Below, piece after piece: positions 53,522-62,487 of a DNA stretch of 64,000 nt (the first letter of the stretch is position 1; each line of letters begins with the position of its first letter). Both the position numbers and the translations under genes were made by a program. The stretch lies in NCBI GenBank assembly GCA_963744905.1, contig CAVUUV010000005.1:620001-684000 (forward strand), read 5' to 3'. The notes beneath the pieces are model-generated. The model did no database searches and had not been told where the DNA came from. It saw nothing but the letters and a program-made list of their open reading frames with translations. This DNA is from DATFFO01 sp963744905 (lineage in GTDB: Bacteria; Actinomycetota; Acidimicrobiia; Spongiisociales; ZC4RG35).

Positions 53522-54324
53522 GGGCTGGCTGCGGGTGGCCGAGGTCAACCCGCCCGAGTTGCCGGGCATGGACCATCTCGCCCTGGCCGACACCTGGGAC
53601 CACGTATTGGTGACCGACAACGTGTTCGGGAAGATCCGGGTCTCGCCCTACGCCTTCGCCGCCCGACTGACCCACGACGTGCCCGACGTCGCCCCCACGG
53701 TGGTCGTCTCCACCCGGGACCGGAACATCCTCGCCATCGAGTCCGAGGTGCGAGGCGCCCTCGGCAACGGGGTCGAGTCGTTCCTGGTGGTGGTGGGAGA
53801 CACCATGCCCCACGTCGACCACCTCGCCCACCATCACGAGATCGTCCGCCATCTGACCGAGTTGCGCAGCACCGGGCTGCCCCACTTCGAGGTGGGCATG
53901 CCCTCCCGCTTCCAGCGCTGGCAGTTCCAACAAAGGGTGGACCTGGGAGCGGATTTCCTGGTCACAGGGCCGGTCATCGACCCGGAGACTCTGGCCCCCA
54001 ACGTCGACCGCCTCCGGCTCACTCCCCACGACCCGCCGGTGTTCGTCATGGTGATTCCCCCCTTCGGCCCGGCCCATGTCGAACGCATGGAGTCCATGGG
54101 GGCGGTGGCGGTCACCGACCTCTTCCGCAAGGAACTGGCCAACATCCCACCCCGATCACCGACGCGCCCACGCCTGGACTCAGGTGCACCGGGTCGAGGC
54201 CGCCGCCGCTGATGCCGGCCTGGCCGGAATCATCCTCGTCGGCCTCTCCTTCCAGACGGTCACCACCGAGGCACCTTCCGCGTTCCCGTCGGCAGAGCGA
54301 CGTGCCCGGCACGTCGCTCTGTAG
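53505..54324 (+). CDS. Methylenetetrahydrofolate reductase-family protein, interrupted by +1 frameshift
   Basis: MetF-like flavoprotein that would make methyltetrahydrofolate for the adjacent MetH. Start GTG 53505 (GGGAG eight bases upstream), overlapping metH by 17 bases. Barrel features: VVSTRDRNILAIESEVRGALGNGVESFLVVVGDT and VGMPSRFQRWQFQQRVDLGADFLVTGPV. As written it stops at 54212 after NIPPRSPTRPR; dropping one C from the run 54150-54153 continues NIPPDHRRAHAWTQVHRVEA...AGIILVGLSFQTV to TAG 54324, the expected end. Repaired length about 272. Classic MetF is longer, so this is the short actinobacterial type. Confidence 0.82.
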
Positions 54325-54361
54325 GGGAGAACACGAATAGACACCGGGTAGGCTGGTAACG

Positions 54362-54724
<363 letters not shown>

Positions 54725-54729
54725 AGCGT

Positions 54730-54757
54730 GGAAACCCCCTCTCACCAGGGGGTTTCC
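54730..54757 (+). terminator. Terminator of rnpB
   Basis: GGAAACCCCCT-CTCACC-AGGGGGTTTCC, a perfect 11-bp stem with six-base loop six bases after the mature 3' end, followed by CCTATT. Confidence 0.88.
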
Positions 54758-54878
54758 CCTATTCGGAGGCCCCCACAGAGCGCTCTGTTCAGGACGATCA
54801 CAGGCCGGGTCTAGCCGCATCAGTCCCTACCTAGATCCGGACTCCACGTGAGACGAAACGATCATGACCGGCCGGCTC

Positions 54879-54901
54879 GTCGTCGAAGGCGCTTCGACGA
54901 C
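54879..54901. terminator. Perfect hairpin near the 3' end of the esterase gene
   Basis: GTCGTCGAAG-GCG-CTTCGACGAC, ten perfect base pairs, 48 bp beyond the stop of the minus-strand esterase. No T-run on either side; terminator function is inferred from position. The rest of 54758-54948 holds no recognisable gene. Confidence 0.5.
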
Positions 54902-54948
54902 AGGCATTGGAGCGGCTTCCCCCTCAGTGCGGACCCCGCAGCGGCGGT

Positions 54949-56169
54949 TCAGCCCTGGTCGCCTGAGCTCGTCGGAGTAGTCGCCCTTGCCGCTTCCATG
55001 GCGGCATCTCGCAAGAGTCGTTCGCGGGGGTCGTTGAATATGTGGTAGCCGGCCCGGTTCATGGCGTAGCAAAACCCCATCTTGAGCGCCGGATCGGCCA
55101 ATCCCATCGATCCCCCGAATCCGGGCGTGCCGAAGGCCTGGGGCGAGCCGAACAGGAAGCCGGGGAATGGCTTCATCACCCCAAGCGAGAACACGGTGTC
55201 GATCCGTAGCACCTCATCGAACGTGCCGGAGGAGGGAAGGGCAGCCGGTTGGCTGAGGGCAGTCAGCGTGTCGGCGTCTATGCCCAACCTGGCTCCCCCG
55301 GCGGCGAACTCGCCATAGGCGATGGCGACGCTGCGGACGGTACCCACACCGTTGGCCGAAGGCATCTCGACCCGATACGCGGCTCGGTTGTTGTATTCGG
55401 TCACATCGGTCGCCACTTTGGGATTGGCGAACACCCTGCCGGTCAGGGACTTCCGATTGAACGAGGCCCTCACAAACTCGGAGGGGAGCTTGGACAGATT
55501 GAAGATCATCTTGGCCCGGTACCAGTTCATCGCCAGATGGGCGATCCGTTCGTCGGGAACGTCGTCAGGTAACCCGATGTAGAAGTCGAGCCCGAGCGGT
55601 GCGGCAATCTCGTCGGCGAAATAACGGCCCAGGGTGCGATGTCGGGGGTCGACGCGACGAATCAGTTCCGATTCGTAGAAACCGAGAGAAAACGAGTGGT
55701 AGCCGTGCTTATCGCCCGGGTTCCAGGCGGGCGCCTGTTTGGCGATGGCGGCGGCCACCGCGTCGGGATCGGCCAGCGACTCGATATCCAACGTCTCGTC
55801 GATGGCGGGAATCCCGGCCTGGTGGGACAACAGGGTACGAACCGTGATGCCTTCTTTGCCGTTGGCGGCGAACTCGGGCCAATAGGTGGCCACCCTCTCG
55901 TCGTAGTCGAACAGCCCCCGGGAATGAGCGTGAGCAACCGCCAGGGCCGACATCCCCTTCGTGACCGAGAACATGTTGACCATCGTGTCCTCGGCCCACG
56001 GTCGCCGTTCCTTGGGGTCAGCCATCCCACCCCAGAGATCGACCACCAGGCGGTTCGCGACCACCACCGCCACCGCGGCCCCTACCTCGTTTCGAGTCTC
56101 AAAGTTCTCTTCGAACGCCCGACGGACCCCCTCGTACCCTTCCGCCACTCGACCTTGCACACCCGCCAT
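54949..56169 (-). CDS. Serine hydrolase, beta-lactamase class C/EstB family
   Basis: 406 residues from ATG 56169 (AAGGAG about seven bases upstream). No signal peptide, so probably a cytoplasmic esterase or peptidase, not a true beta-lactamase. Catalytic SxxK is MFSVTKGMSALA (Ser68, Lys71); the Tyr motif is probably in KHGYHSFSLGFY near residue 155; HQAGIPAIDE follows the usual TLLSHQAG pattern. C-terminal FGTPGFGGSMGLADP corresponds to the KTG-like HxGxGG loop. Confidence 0.87.
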   Translation of the reverse strand: MAGVQGRVAEGYEGVRRAFEENFETRNEVGAAVAVVVANRLVVDLWGGMADPKERRPWAEDTMVNMFSVTKGMSALAVAHAHSRGLFDYDERVATYWPEFAANGKEGITVRTLLSHQAGIPAIDETLDIESLADPDAVAAAIAKQAPAWNPGDKHGYHSFSLGFYESELIRRVDPRHRTLGRYFADEIAAPLGLDFYIGLPDDVPDERIAHLAMNWYRAKMIFNLSKLPSEFVRASFNRKSLTGRVFANPKVATDVTEYNNRAAYRVEMPSANGVGTVRSVAIAYGEFAAGGARLGIDADTLTALSQPAALPSSGTFDEVLRIDTVFSLGVMKPFPGFLFGSPQAFGTPGFGGSMGLADPALKMGFCYAMNRAGYHIFNDPRERLLRDAAMEAARATTPTSSGDQG

Positions 56170-56175
56170 AGCCAA

Positions 56176-56556
56176 CTCCTTGAGCTCTGGGGCGATCCTA
56201 ACCCCAGGGACCTCAAAGCTGCGCCGATCCGTGGAACACCGAGAAGCCCCGTTTGCGAGCCTTGCGGGGGCCGCCCAGGACCTTACGCCTGGCAGCGAAT
56301 TAGAGCGTTTGTGACCGAAGCGCTAGCTGCTCCGCCAGGAACTCGGCCTCAAAGGGTTCGGGAGGCGAACGTGCATCAGCCCTATACCTGGGTATGTCGA
56401 GGCTCGGGTGGACGGTCCGGACGATTCCGGGCCGGCCGCACCCGGCTTCGTCCGTCGCAACCCCCGTTGCATAGTGTTTATGTCCGAGTCGTGCGTGTCG
56501 TGAGCGAGGAATCGGCTCATGTTTCCCGGTAAGCGGACATTTCTCTTCCATGAAGC
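56176..56556. other. Intergenic region without recognisable gene
   Basis: About 380 bp between the divergent esterase and the second ECF sigma gene. Reading frames in it are short and lack gene-like composition. TTGCATAGTGTTTATG near 56469 is AT-rich and could be part of the sigma operon promoter. Confidence 0.45.
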
Positions 56557-56583
56557 GTGGTTATCCGCCAGGGTTGGCTGGCT

Positions 56584-57129
56584 GTGACGGATAGAGATGC
56601 CCGGTTCGTGGACCTGTATGAGAGGTTCCATCGACCTGTCCTCGCCTACTGTCGCCGCAGGACCACCGCCGACCGGGTCGATGACGTGGTCGCCGACACC
56701 TTCTTGACCGCTTGGCGGAGGATAGATGCGGTGCCGGCAGGCCAGGATGGCCTCCCCTGGCTATTTGGTGTCGCCTATCGGCTGCTGGGTAATCAGAGGC
56801 GTGGCATTGCCCGTCACCTGAGGCTGGGTAGAAAGCTGGCTTCGATTGGACATGACGCCGCGTCTCCGCCACTCGAGGTTGTCGTGATGCGAGAGGAGTG
56901 CCGCCAGGTTTTGGCCGCCCTAGAGGCATTGAGGTCGATCGACCGGGAGATCCTCCTCCTCGCGGCGTGGGAAGAACTACCACAAGACGAAATAGCTGTG
57001 GCCCTGAACATAAGCATCGACGCCGTGCGCCAGCGTCTCCATCAGGCAAAGAAGAGACTTGCCAAGGCCTATGACACTCTCGATCAGAATCGCAATTCCC
57101 CCGCTGCGAGGAAAGGAGGTGTGCGGTGA
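56584..57129 (+). CDS. ECF-type RNA polymerase sigma factor
   Basis: 181 residues from GTG 56584 (VTDRDARFVDLYERFHRPVLAYCRRR); GTG 56557 is also in frame. Region 2 contains RVDDVVADTFLTAWRRIDAVP and LPWLFGVAYRLLGNQRRG; region 4 contains LRSIDREILLLAAWEELPQDEIAVALNISIDAVRQRLHQAKKRL. Stop overlaps the next gene as GTGA, the usual sigma/anti-sigma arrangement. Confidence 0.9.
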   Translation: MTDRDARFVDLYERFHRPVLAYCRRRTTADRVDDVVADTFLTAWRRIDAVPAGQDGLPWLFGVAYRLLGNQRRGIARHLRLGRKLASIGHDAASPPLEVVVMREECRQVLAALEALRSIDREILLLAAWEELPQDEIAVALNISIDAVRQRLHQAKKRLAKAYDTLDQNRNSPAARKGGVR

Positions 57130-57974
57130 GCAGAGAAGAAGCCGTCTTCCAACTCCTGGTTCAATCGAATCCGATCCCGGATCTCGAAGAGATCGACCTC
57201 GTGGAGACAGTTGCTCCCGAACACCTCGCTACCATCGGACCAAGGAGCAGCGGAGTGACCAACCTGAACACCCATACCAAGACCACGCCGCAAGGCGCCC
57301 GCAGGCCAAACTGGTTGTGGGCCGCAGCGGCAGGGGTGATTGTCATAAGCATCGGCGTGATCCTGGCCAGCCAGCAGAGCGGGGAGTTACAACCCGCCGC
57401 CGGCGCCAGCGTGACACCCGAACAGGTCGCCGAGACCTTCATCAACGCAACAGAAGCCCTCGAAGCGGCCACGGTCGACGGCTTGATTACCCCGGGCGCA
57501 GAAGCGACGTACTTGGACATCTTCGGCTACCACGCCTCCGAGCCCGGGTCGATTCAGGGCCTCTGGGAGTGGGGAGCCATATATGACATGACCTACACAT
57601 TCGATCATGGTTGCCGGAGGAGTAACACCGTAGGAGGCCCACCTTCGGGTACCGATCGGACCTTCTTCACCTGTGACTACCAACTTGAGAACCAGTGGAC
57701 AAGGGCATTGGGCCAGTCACCGATGTCGGGGCGTTTCCGCATGGAGGTCTCAGAAGGCCAGATCATTTGGCTGACGGAAGACTTCCCGTTTGAAGAGTTC
57801 ACACCCGCCTGGACGGCCGTGAACGAATGGGTACAGACCGAACACCCCGACGACTACAGCACCATGTTCATCGAAGCCGACCCAGGACCAGCTCTGAGCG
57901 CCAAACTCACACCAGAGTCCATGGCCCTGTGGAAGGAGTACAACCCACAGATCGTGGAGTCGCTCACCAGCTGA
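57126..57974 (+). CDS. Single-pass membrane protein, probable partner of the ECF sigma factor
   Basis: 282 residues from GTG 57126. Cytoplasmic segment of about 60 residues, one helix (WLWAAAAGVIVISIGVILA, about 63-81), then an extracytoplasmic domain of about 200 residues with two cysteines (HGCRRS and FTCDYQL) that could form a disulfide. No zinc-binding anti-sigma motif (HxxxCxxC) is visible. Role as anti-sigma factor is inferred from coupling to the sigma gene. Confidence 0.62.
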   Translation: MSREEAVFQLLVQSNPIPDLEEIDLVETVAPEHLATIGPRSSGVTNLNTHTKTTPQGARRPNWLWAAAAGVIVISIGVILASQQSGELQPAAGASVTPEQVAETFINATEALEAATVDGLITPGAEATYLDIFGYHASEPGSIQGLWEWGAIYDMTYTFDHGCRRSNTVGGPPSGTDRTFFTCDYQLENQWTRALGQSPMSGRFRMEVSEGQIIWLTEDFPFEEFTPAWTAVNEWVQTEHPDDYSTMFIEADPGPALSAKLTPESMALWKEYNPQIVESLTS

Positions 57975-58060
57975 ACTGAGGGTTACCTAGGCGAACAGGT
58001 CCACGAAGAAGAGCAACAGGAAAGGTAAGAACGATAGGAAGCCCTGCTGGTCGCCTACCT

Positions 58061-58716
58061 GAGGTCTGCGGCGGGCTACAGAGCCCCAGATCCCCCGAAG
58101 TATGAGCCAGACTAGGCTCGCAGTTCTCGGCTAGTCCGATCATGCTGGCCCACGCCCGTCGCCACGAGGAAGACGAGCCTCTGGGCATTAGTACCTGGAG
58201 ATGGACGCCGCCCAGGTCCACCGGAATATGACGCCGACGTCCTTCGAGTTGGTGACCGCCTGCATGTCGATCCAGGACATGGGTGATCCGCAGGAAGCGA
58301 TCGAGGCAGCCGCTCAGCTTCTCCCGATAGGTGGCCGCCTGGTCTTCTCGGTGCCTCATCCCTTCAGCGAATTGGCCTACCGGGTATGGGAGAGGGACGA
58401 TGACGGGAACAAGCTGTCGCTCAAGGTAGACAGGTACTTCGAGAGTGGCACCGGCACCTTGCAATGGAACATGCCGGGGCTCCGCTACTCCTGGGAGACC
58501 CCACTGTGGCGCCTCAGTCTGTCTGAATGGAGCGCTCTGGTCCGGGGAGCAGGTTTGGTTATCGGCGGGTTACGCGAGCCTCGGCCGACTGCCGAGCAAG
58601 TCGCTCGCCGCCCCGAACTGGACGACTGCCGGAGGCTTCCGTACTTCCTTGTCATCGAGGGCCGGAAGTTGGCGACAACTAGGAGCCCGTTGAACAATGC
58701 ATGTCACCCATCTTGA
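58061..58716 (+). pseudogene. Remnant of a SAM-dependent methyltransferase
   Basis: The intact 3' part (from 58201) reads MDAAQVHRN...FELVTACMSIQDMGDPQEAIEAAAQLLPIGGRLVFSVPHPF and continues to a normal class I methyltransferase end at 58716. Upstream, in another frame, SASPIMLAHARRHEEDEPLGI (58130-58188) is the expected post-SAM-site segment, and EVCGGLQS (58061 on) looks like the decayed glycine-rich SAM motif. A TGA at 58103 and a one-base shift near 58190 break it. Unlike the other frameshifts here, this one needs both a stop and a deletion, so genuine decay is likelier. Confidence 0.62.
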
Positions 58717-59054
58717 CGACCATGCATCACCACCCACTGCGTTCTCGGCCCCGCCATTCCGGCACAAGGAGTGGCGAAACCTCGGCCTTGCGGCGCGCCT
58801 GGCCGCCAATCCGAGCAACGGCATCATCCAACAGGCTCCTAGCGCCGCTCAACAGCTCTCGAGCGAAACCGTCCAGATCCGACAGTGCGCGATATCGGCA
58901 CCGAGGCCTCGCTCGAATATTGACCCACATCCTGCCTCGCAGACCTTCATCCTCGCTATTCGTTAGGGCCGAGGGCACTATGGACGTTCTCGAAGCAGCC
59001 GCATTGCCGAGCGTCGGTACGGGGCGTCGCTGGTGGTCGTGCTGGTGATCTCAG
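58717..59054. other. Intergenic region without recognisable gene
   Basis: About 340 bp between the methyltransferase remnant and the monooxygenase. Short frames occur on both strands (an 83-codon frame on the minus strand, 58727-58978, is basic and unremarkable), none with a ribosome site or family motif. Confidence 0.45.
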
Positions 59055-60188
59055 TCAGGCAGACGAGCGGGCCGGGCGGTCGGCCACCGGCTGGTGAGGG
59101 AAACTCTTCGCATGCCGCCCCGCGATGGCGTCGGCGATATGAGCTGCATCTCGCCCGACACCGTGGATCTGTTCCGAGGAGACCGAGTAGAGGAATTTGA
59201 GGCCGAGAAAATAGAGCCCCGGCTCCGACTCGACGATGCCACGGCGATGCTCGGGGGCCCGGACTGAGACTTCTGGGAGGTCGATCCAGGAGAACCCCGG
59301 TTCAAACCCGGTGCACCACACCACATTGGACGCATCGATACGACGACCGTCTTCGAGTTGGGGTTGTCCGCCCTGCACCCCTGTCACGCGCGGAACCCGC
59401 TCCACGCCCTTCTCGGCCAGGTCCTTTGGCTTGGTCCTGAGCAAGGGCTCACCTGTGGACAGCATCTTGGGTCGGACTCGCCTTCCAATGGGCGTGCTGG
59501 TGGTCAGCACCCGGTGGAATACGATCCGGGCTATGAGCGGCATCAGAATCCTCGCGGCCACGCTCTCTGGTCGAAATGGGATGGTCCCGGTACTGGGTCC
59601 GGACAGCCATACCTGGTGGGTTCTCGCCACTTCGTTGGCGACCTCTGCCCCCGAGTTGCCCGCTCCGACCACGAGGACGTTGCCTGCCTGGAGCTGGGCG
59701 GGGTTGCGGTAATCAGCGACATGAAGCTGGAGAATGTCCGGGTCGAGCTGGCGAGCGAACTCCGGGATCCGGGGCTTCTGCCAGCTCGACATGGCAACGA
59801 CTACGTTGTCGGCCTCGAACCGTCGGTCTCCGGAAATCGCCACGAAGTGATCGCCCTGGCGAAAGAGTCTTTCCACACTCACACCGGTCTCGACGGGGAT
59901 TTCGAATCTCCGGGCGTAAGCCTCGAGATAGTCGGCCATCTCGTCTTTGCTCGGGAAACCCCAGTGATATCCCGGAAACGGCATTCCCGGTAGACCGTCG
60001 AGCCGCTTGGGTGTGAAGAGACGAAGCGAGTCCCACCGGTTACGCCAGGCGTCACCGATCCGGTGATTGGCATCGATGATGGCGTACGGGAGGCCCCGCC
60101 GGGAAAGGTGATACCCCACCGCGAGTCCGGACTGACCGCCGCCGATGACGAGCGTCTCGCAGTACTCGCTTCCAGGTCGATCGGTCAC
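59055..60188 (-). CDS. FAD/NAD(P)H-dependent flavoprotein monooxygenase (CzcO-like)
   Basis: 377 residues from GTG 60188, preceded by AAGGAGGT. FAD Rossmann motif VIGGGQSGLAVGYHL near residue 15, substrate/flavin region WRNRWDSLRLFTPKRLDGLPGMPFPGYHWGFPSKDEMADYL, NADPH motif VLVVGAGNSGAEVANEV near residue 165, and CTGFEPGF near 295. Class B flavin monooxygenase relatives oxidise amines, sulfides or ketones; substrate unknown. Divergent from the PadR regulator with operators between, so it is the probable regulated target. Confidence 0.88.
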   Translation of the reverse strand: MTDRPGSEYCETLVIGGGQSGLAVGYHLSRRGLPYAIIDANHRIGDAWRNRWDSLRLFTPKRLDGLPGMPFPGYHWGFPSKDEMADYLEAYARRFEIPVETGVSVERLFRQGDHFVAISGDRRFEADNVVVAMSSWQKPRIPEFARQLDPDILQLHVADYRNPAQLQAGNVLVVGAGNSGAEVANEVARTHQVWLSGPSTGTIPFRPESVAARILMPLIARIVFHRVLTTSTPIGRRVRPKMLSTGEPLLRTKPKDLAEKGVERVPRVTGVQGGQPQLEDGRRIDASNVVWCTGFEPGFSWIDLPEVSVRAPEHRRGIVESEPGLYFLGLKFLYSVSSEQIHGVGRDAAHIADAIAGRHAKSFPHQPVADRPARSSA

Positions 60189-60224
60189 GTCCTACCTCCT
60201 TGGACCGTTCCTTACGGCCGAGAT

Positions 60225-60266
60225 ATACTCCAATTCGGAGTATATATATACTCTCTTTTGGAGTAA
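60225..60266. promoter_or_regulatory. Two tandem palindromic operators between PadR and monooxygenase genes
   Basis: Site 1, 60225-60243: ATACTCC-AATTC-GGAGTAT, perfect inverted repeat. Site 2, 60248-60266: ATACTCT-CTTTT-GGAGTAA, same 19-bp layout, imperfect. Start-to-start distance 23 bp, about two helical turns, placing both on the same DNA face. They lie in an AT-rich patch 16 bp before the PadR ATG, suited to co-repress both directions. Confidence 0.8.
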
Positions 60267-60281
60267 GTCAAGAGGTTTGGG

Positions 60282-60962
60282 ATGAAAGATCAACTGACGA
60301 CCACCTCGTATGCAGTACTGGCTCAGGTCGCGGTGCGGTCCTGGTCCACCTACGAGTTGGCTCAGCAACGAGTGCGCTACTTCCGATACGTCTGGCCCCG
60401 AGCCGAGAGCGCCATCTACCGGGAGGCGAAGCGGCTTGCCTCGATGGGCCTCATAGAGGGCCAGAAGGAATACACCGGGAAGAGGGCGAGGACGATCTAC
60501 TCGATCACCGAAGCCGGTAAGGGTGCACTACGGGAATGGCTGGGCAGCCCGATCTCTCCGTTTTCGATGGACTTCGAGGCGATGTTGCGAGTCTTCGTCG
60601 CCCCTCTCGGAACCAAGGACGAGCTGATCGGCACACTCAGACAGGTCCGCGCCGACGCCAGAGAGATGCTCCAATTCGCCGGGGAAGTCAAACAAGAGTT
60701 CATCGACGGCATCAACGTCACCCAGGACCAGGTCTACATCAGGGCCCTCGCAGTCGACTTCTTCGTCAGCCTCCTGAATACCGTCGAGGCGTGGGCGGAA
60801 CGGACCACCGCAGAAGTCGACACGTGGGACGATCTCATGCCCTCCGAGGAGAAGAACGAGATCGGTCTCGAGAAGATGGCCCGACTTCCAGTCGACACCC
60901 CCGGTAAGCCACTCGAGGAGATCTCCACACCGCCCCAGAGCCAGAGCCGGTCCCGCTCCTGA
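60282..60962 (+). CDS. PadR-family transcriptional regulator
   Basis: 226 residues. N-terminal winged helix with TTTSYAVLAQVAVRSWSTYELAQQ, RYFRYVWPRAESAIYREAKRLASMGLIEGQ and KRARTIYSITEAGKGALREWL (the PadR wing). C-terminal about 130 residues are helical (Vir_C-like dimerisation), followed by a Ser/Arg tail. Likely a ligand-responsive repressor of itself and the divergent monooxygenase. Confidence 0.92.
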   Translation: MKDQLTTTSYAVLAQVAVRSWSTYELAQQRVRYFRYVWPRAESAIYREAKRLASMGLIEGQKEYTGKRARTIYSITEAGKGALREWLGSPISPFSMDFEAMLRVFVAPLGTKDELIGTLRQVRADAREMLQFAGEVKQEFIDGINVTQDQVYIRALAVDFFVSLLNTVEAWAERTTAEVDTWDDLMPSEEKNEIGLEKMARLPVDTPGKPLEEISTPPQSQSRSRS

Positions 60963-60996
60963 GTCGGGCCCACGGACTCGGAACTGACTCAGCTCG

Positions 60997-61350
60997 CTAC
61001 CCGCCGGGCCGCCAGGTCTGCACCATGAGCGTGCGTCCCCGCTCGGGGTCGAAGTCGAACAGGCCCGTCACCTCCACCGACTCTCCGAGATGGGTCGCCG
61101 CGGCATCGGCCGGCAGGAGGAGTACCCGGTTCTGAGCCTCGTCCTCGAGGATGTAGGAGGTGGTCCCGTCGGGCTCCTGGAAGGACGACACCATGCCCTC
61201 GGTAGTCACCACCTGGCCGGCGTAGCGGTCCTGTCGATTGACCAGGCGCTCCAGGGCGACGGTTGATCCGCCACAGGAGGCCACGAGCACCACAATCAAC
61301 AAGGCCCCGAGTACCCGAGCCGTGCCAGACGACGGGTGGCTTCTTCTCAC
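60997..61350 (-). CDS. Small lipoprotein, OB-fold-like
   Basis: 117 residues from GTG 61350, which overlaps the LLM gene stop (GTGA). Signal with lipobox VASC (Cys26). Mature part: NRQDRYAGQVVTTEGMVSSFQEPDGTTSYILED and ESVEVTGLFDFDPERG, a strand-rich pattern like small OB-fold domains. The frame is open far upstream but inside the LLM gene. Function unknown. Confidence 0.7.
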   Translation of the reverse strand: MRRSHPSSGTARVLGALLIVVLVASCGGSTVALERLVNRQDRYAGQVVTTEGMVSSFQEPDGTTSYILEDEAQNRVLLLPADAAATHLGESVEVTGLFDFDPERGRTLMVQTWRPGG

Positions 61351-62405
61351 GGCGCCTGGATCTGTCGAATCATGGCGGAGAGGAGCTCCTCGTCGCCCGG
61401 ACCGGCCACCGGGATCGAGAACTCGACCCCGCTGCACACGCCTTCGAACCGGTCCCGGACCCTGGGGGCGATATCGTCGTATGTCCCGACCACGGCGATC
61501 GTCTCGATCATCTCGTCCGTAACGTGGCGCTCCATCTCGTCCCACTCCTGGCGCCGCGAGAGCACCGACAGTCGCTCGGCGACCTCGCTCCATCCATGGG
61601 TGTCGAACACCGCCCGGTAGGTGCGAGTCGAGGCGTAGAAGCTGATCCTGGCCCGCACATTGGACATGCGGCGTTCCACGGTCTCCTGGTCGGGCCCGGT
61701 GACGATGAGAGGGCTGGCCACCACCTCCACCTCTGCCGGATCGCGATCGGCTTCAGCGGCACCCCGCTCGATGGCCGGCTTGAGCACCCTCTCGAGATAG
61801 GTGCGGGTACAGATCGGGTGGGGACGGACACCGTCGGCGCTGCGGCCCCCCACCCGCGCCATGTGGGCGTTGACCGCGGCCAGATGTATGGGTATGTGCG
61901 ACCACTCGATCGGACCCGGATCGAAGAGGGGGTTCATGAGCGTGAGCTCGTAGTGGTCGCCATGGAAGTCGAGCCGGGTGCCACTCTGCCAGGTATCCCA
62001 CACTGCCCGCACCGCCGCTACGTATTCTTCGATCCAGGGACCGGGAGCGGACCACTCCATTCCGAAGCGCCGGGTGATGTGGCCCTTGACCTGAGTACCG
62101 AGCCCGAGAACGAACCGCCCTCTGGACGCCCGCTGCAAGGTCCAGGCGGTCATCGCCGTGACGGTGGGGCTGCGGGGAAAGGCGATGGCCACCGCGGTGG
62201 TGAGACGGATCCGTTGGGTGGTGGCGGCCGCCAGCGCCATCACCACGAACGGGTCCTCCTTGGTTTCGGTCAGTGCCAGGCCGTCGAAGCCGAGCTTCTC
62301 CACCAGCTGGGCATCCCCGGGAACCTGATCCACCACCACGGGCCGATCCGCCTCCCGCAACCCCGGGTCGACCTTGCCGAGCGGCAGTTGGGTTTCGACT
62401 TTCAT
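61347..62405 (-). CDS. F420-type LLM-class oxidoreductase
   Basis: 352 residues from ATG 62405 (MKVETQLPLG). FDGLALTETKEDPFVVMALAAATTQRIRLTTAVAIAFPRSPTVTAMTAWTLQRASRGRFVLGLGTQVKGHITRRFGMEW is typical of the TIGR03617-type F420-dependent LLM family. HLAAVNAHMARVGGRSADGVRPHP is the second signature. Intact, unlike the LLM gene at 24408-25329. Substrate unknown. Confidence 0.88.
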   Translation of the reverse strand: MKVETQLPLGKVDPGLREADRPVVVDQVPGDAQLVEKLGFDGLALTETKEDPFVVMALAAATTQRIRLTTAVAIAFPRSPTVTAMTAWTLQRASRGRFVLGLGTQVKGHITRRFGMEWSAPGPWIEEYVAAVRAVWDTWQSGTRLDFHGDHYELTLMNPLFDPGPIEWSHIPIHLAAVNAHMARVGGRSADGVRPHPICTRTYLERVLKPAIERGAAEADRDPAEVEVVASPLIVTGPDQETVERRMSNVRARISFYASTRTYRAVFDTHGWSEVAERLSVLSRRQEWDEMERHVTDEMIETIAVVGTYDDIAPRVRDRFEGVCSGVEFSIPVAGPGDEELLSAMIRQIQAP

Positions 62406-62487
62406 GGAATCGATTGTGGCAGGACCTGGCCACACCGCTTTCCGAACGGATGCTTCAAACCTATCCCCTTACGATGTAACGGGACGC

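Noticed and set aside
58103..58105. TGA in the methyltransferase remnant as a selenocysteine codon
   Set aside because: The position is not a conserved Cys and a further frame break lies downstream, so decay or error is a better explanation.
58727..58978. 83-codon minus-strand frame as a transposase fragment
   Set aside because: Basic and Arg-rich but without any recognisable transposase motif or flanking inverted repeats.
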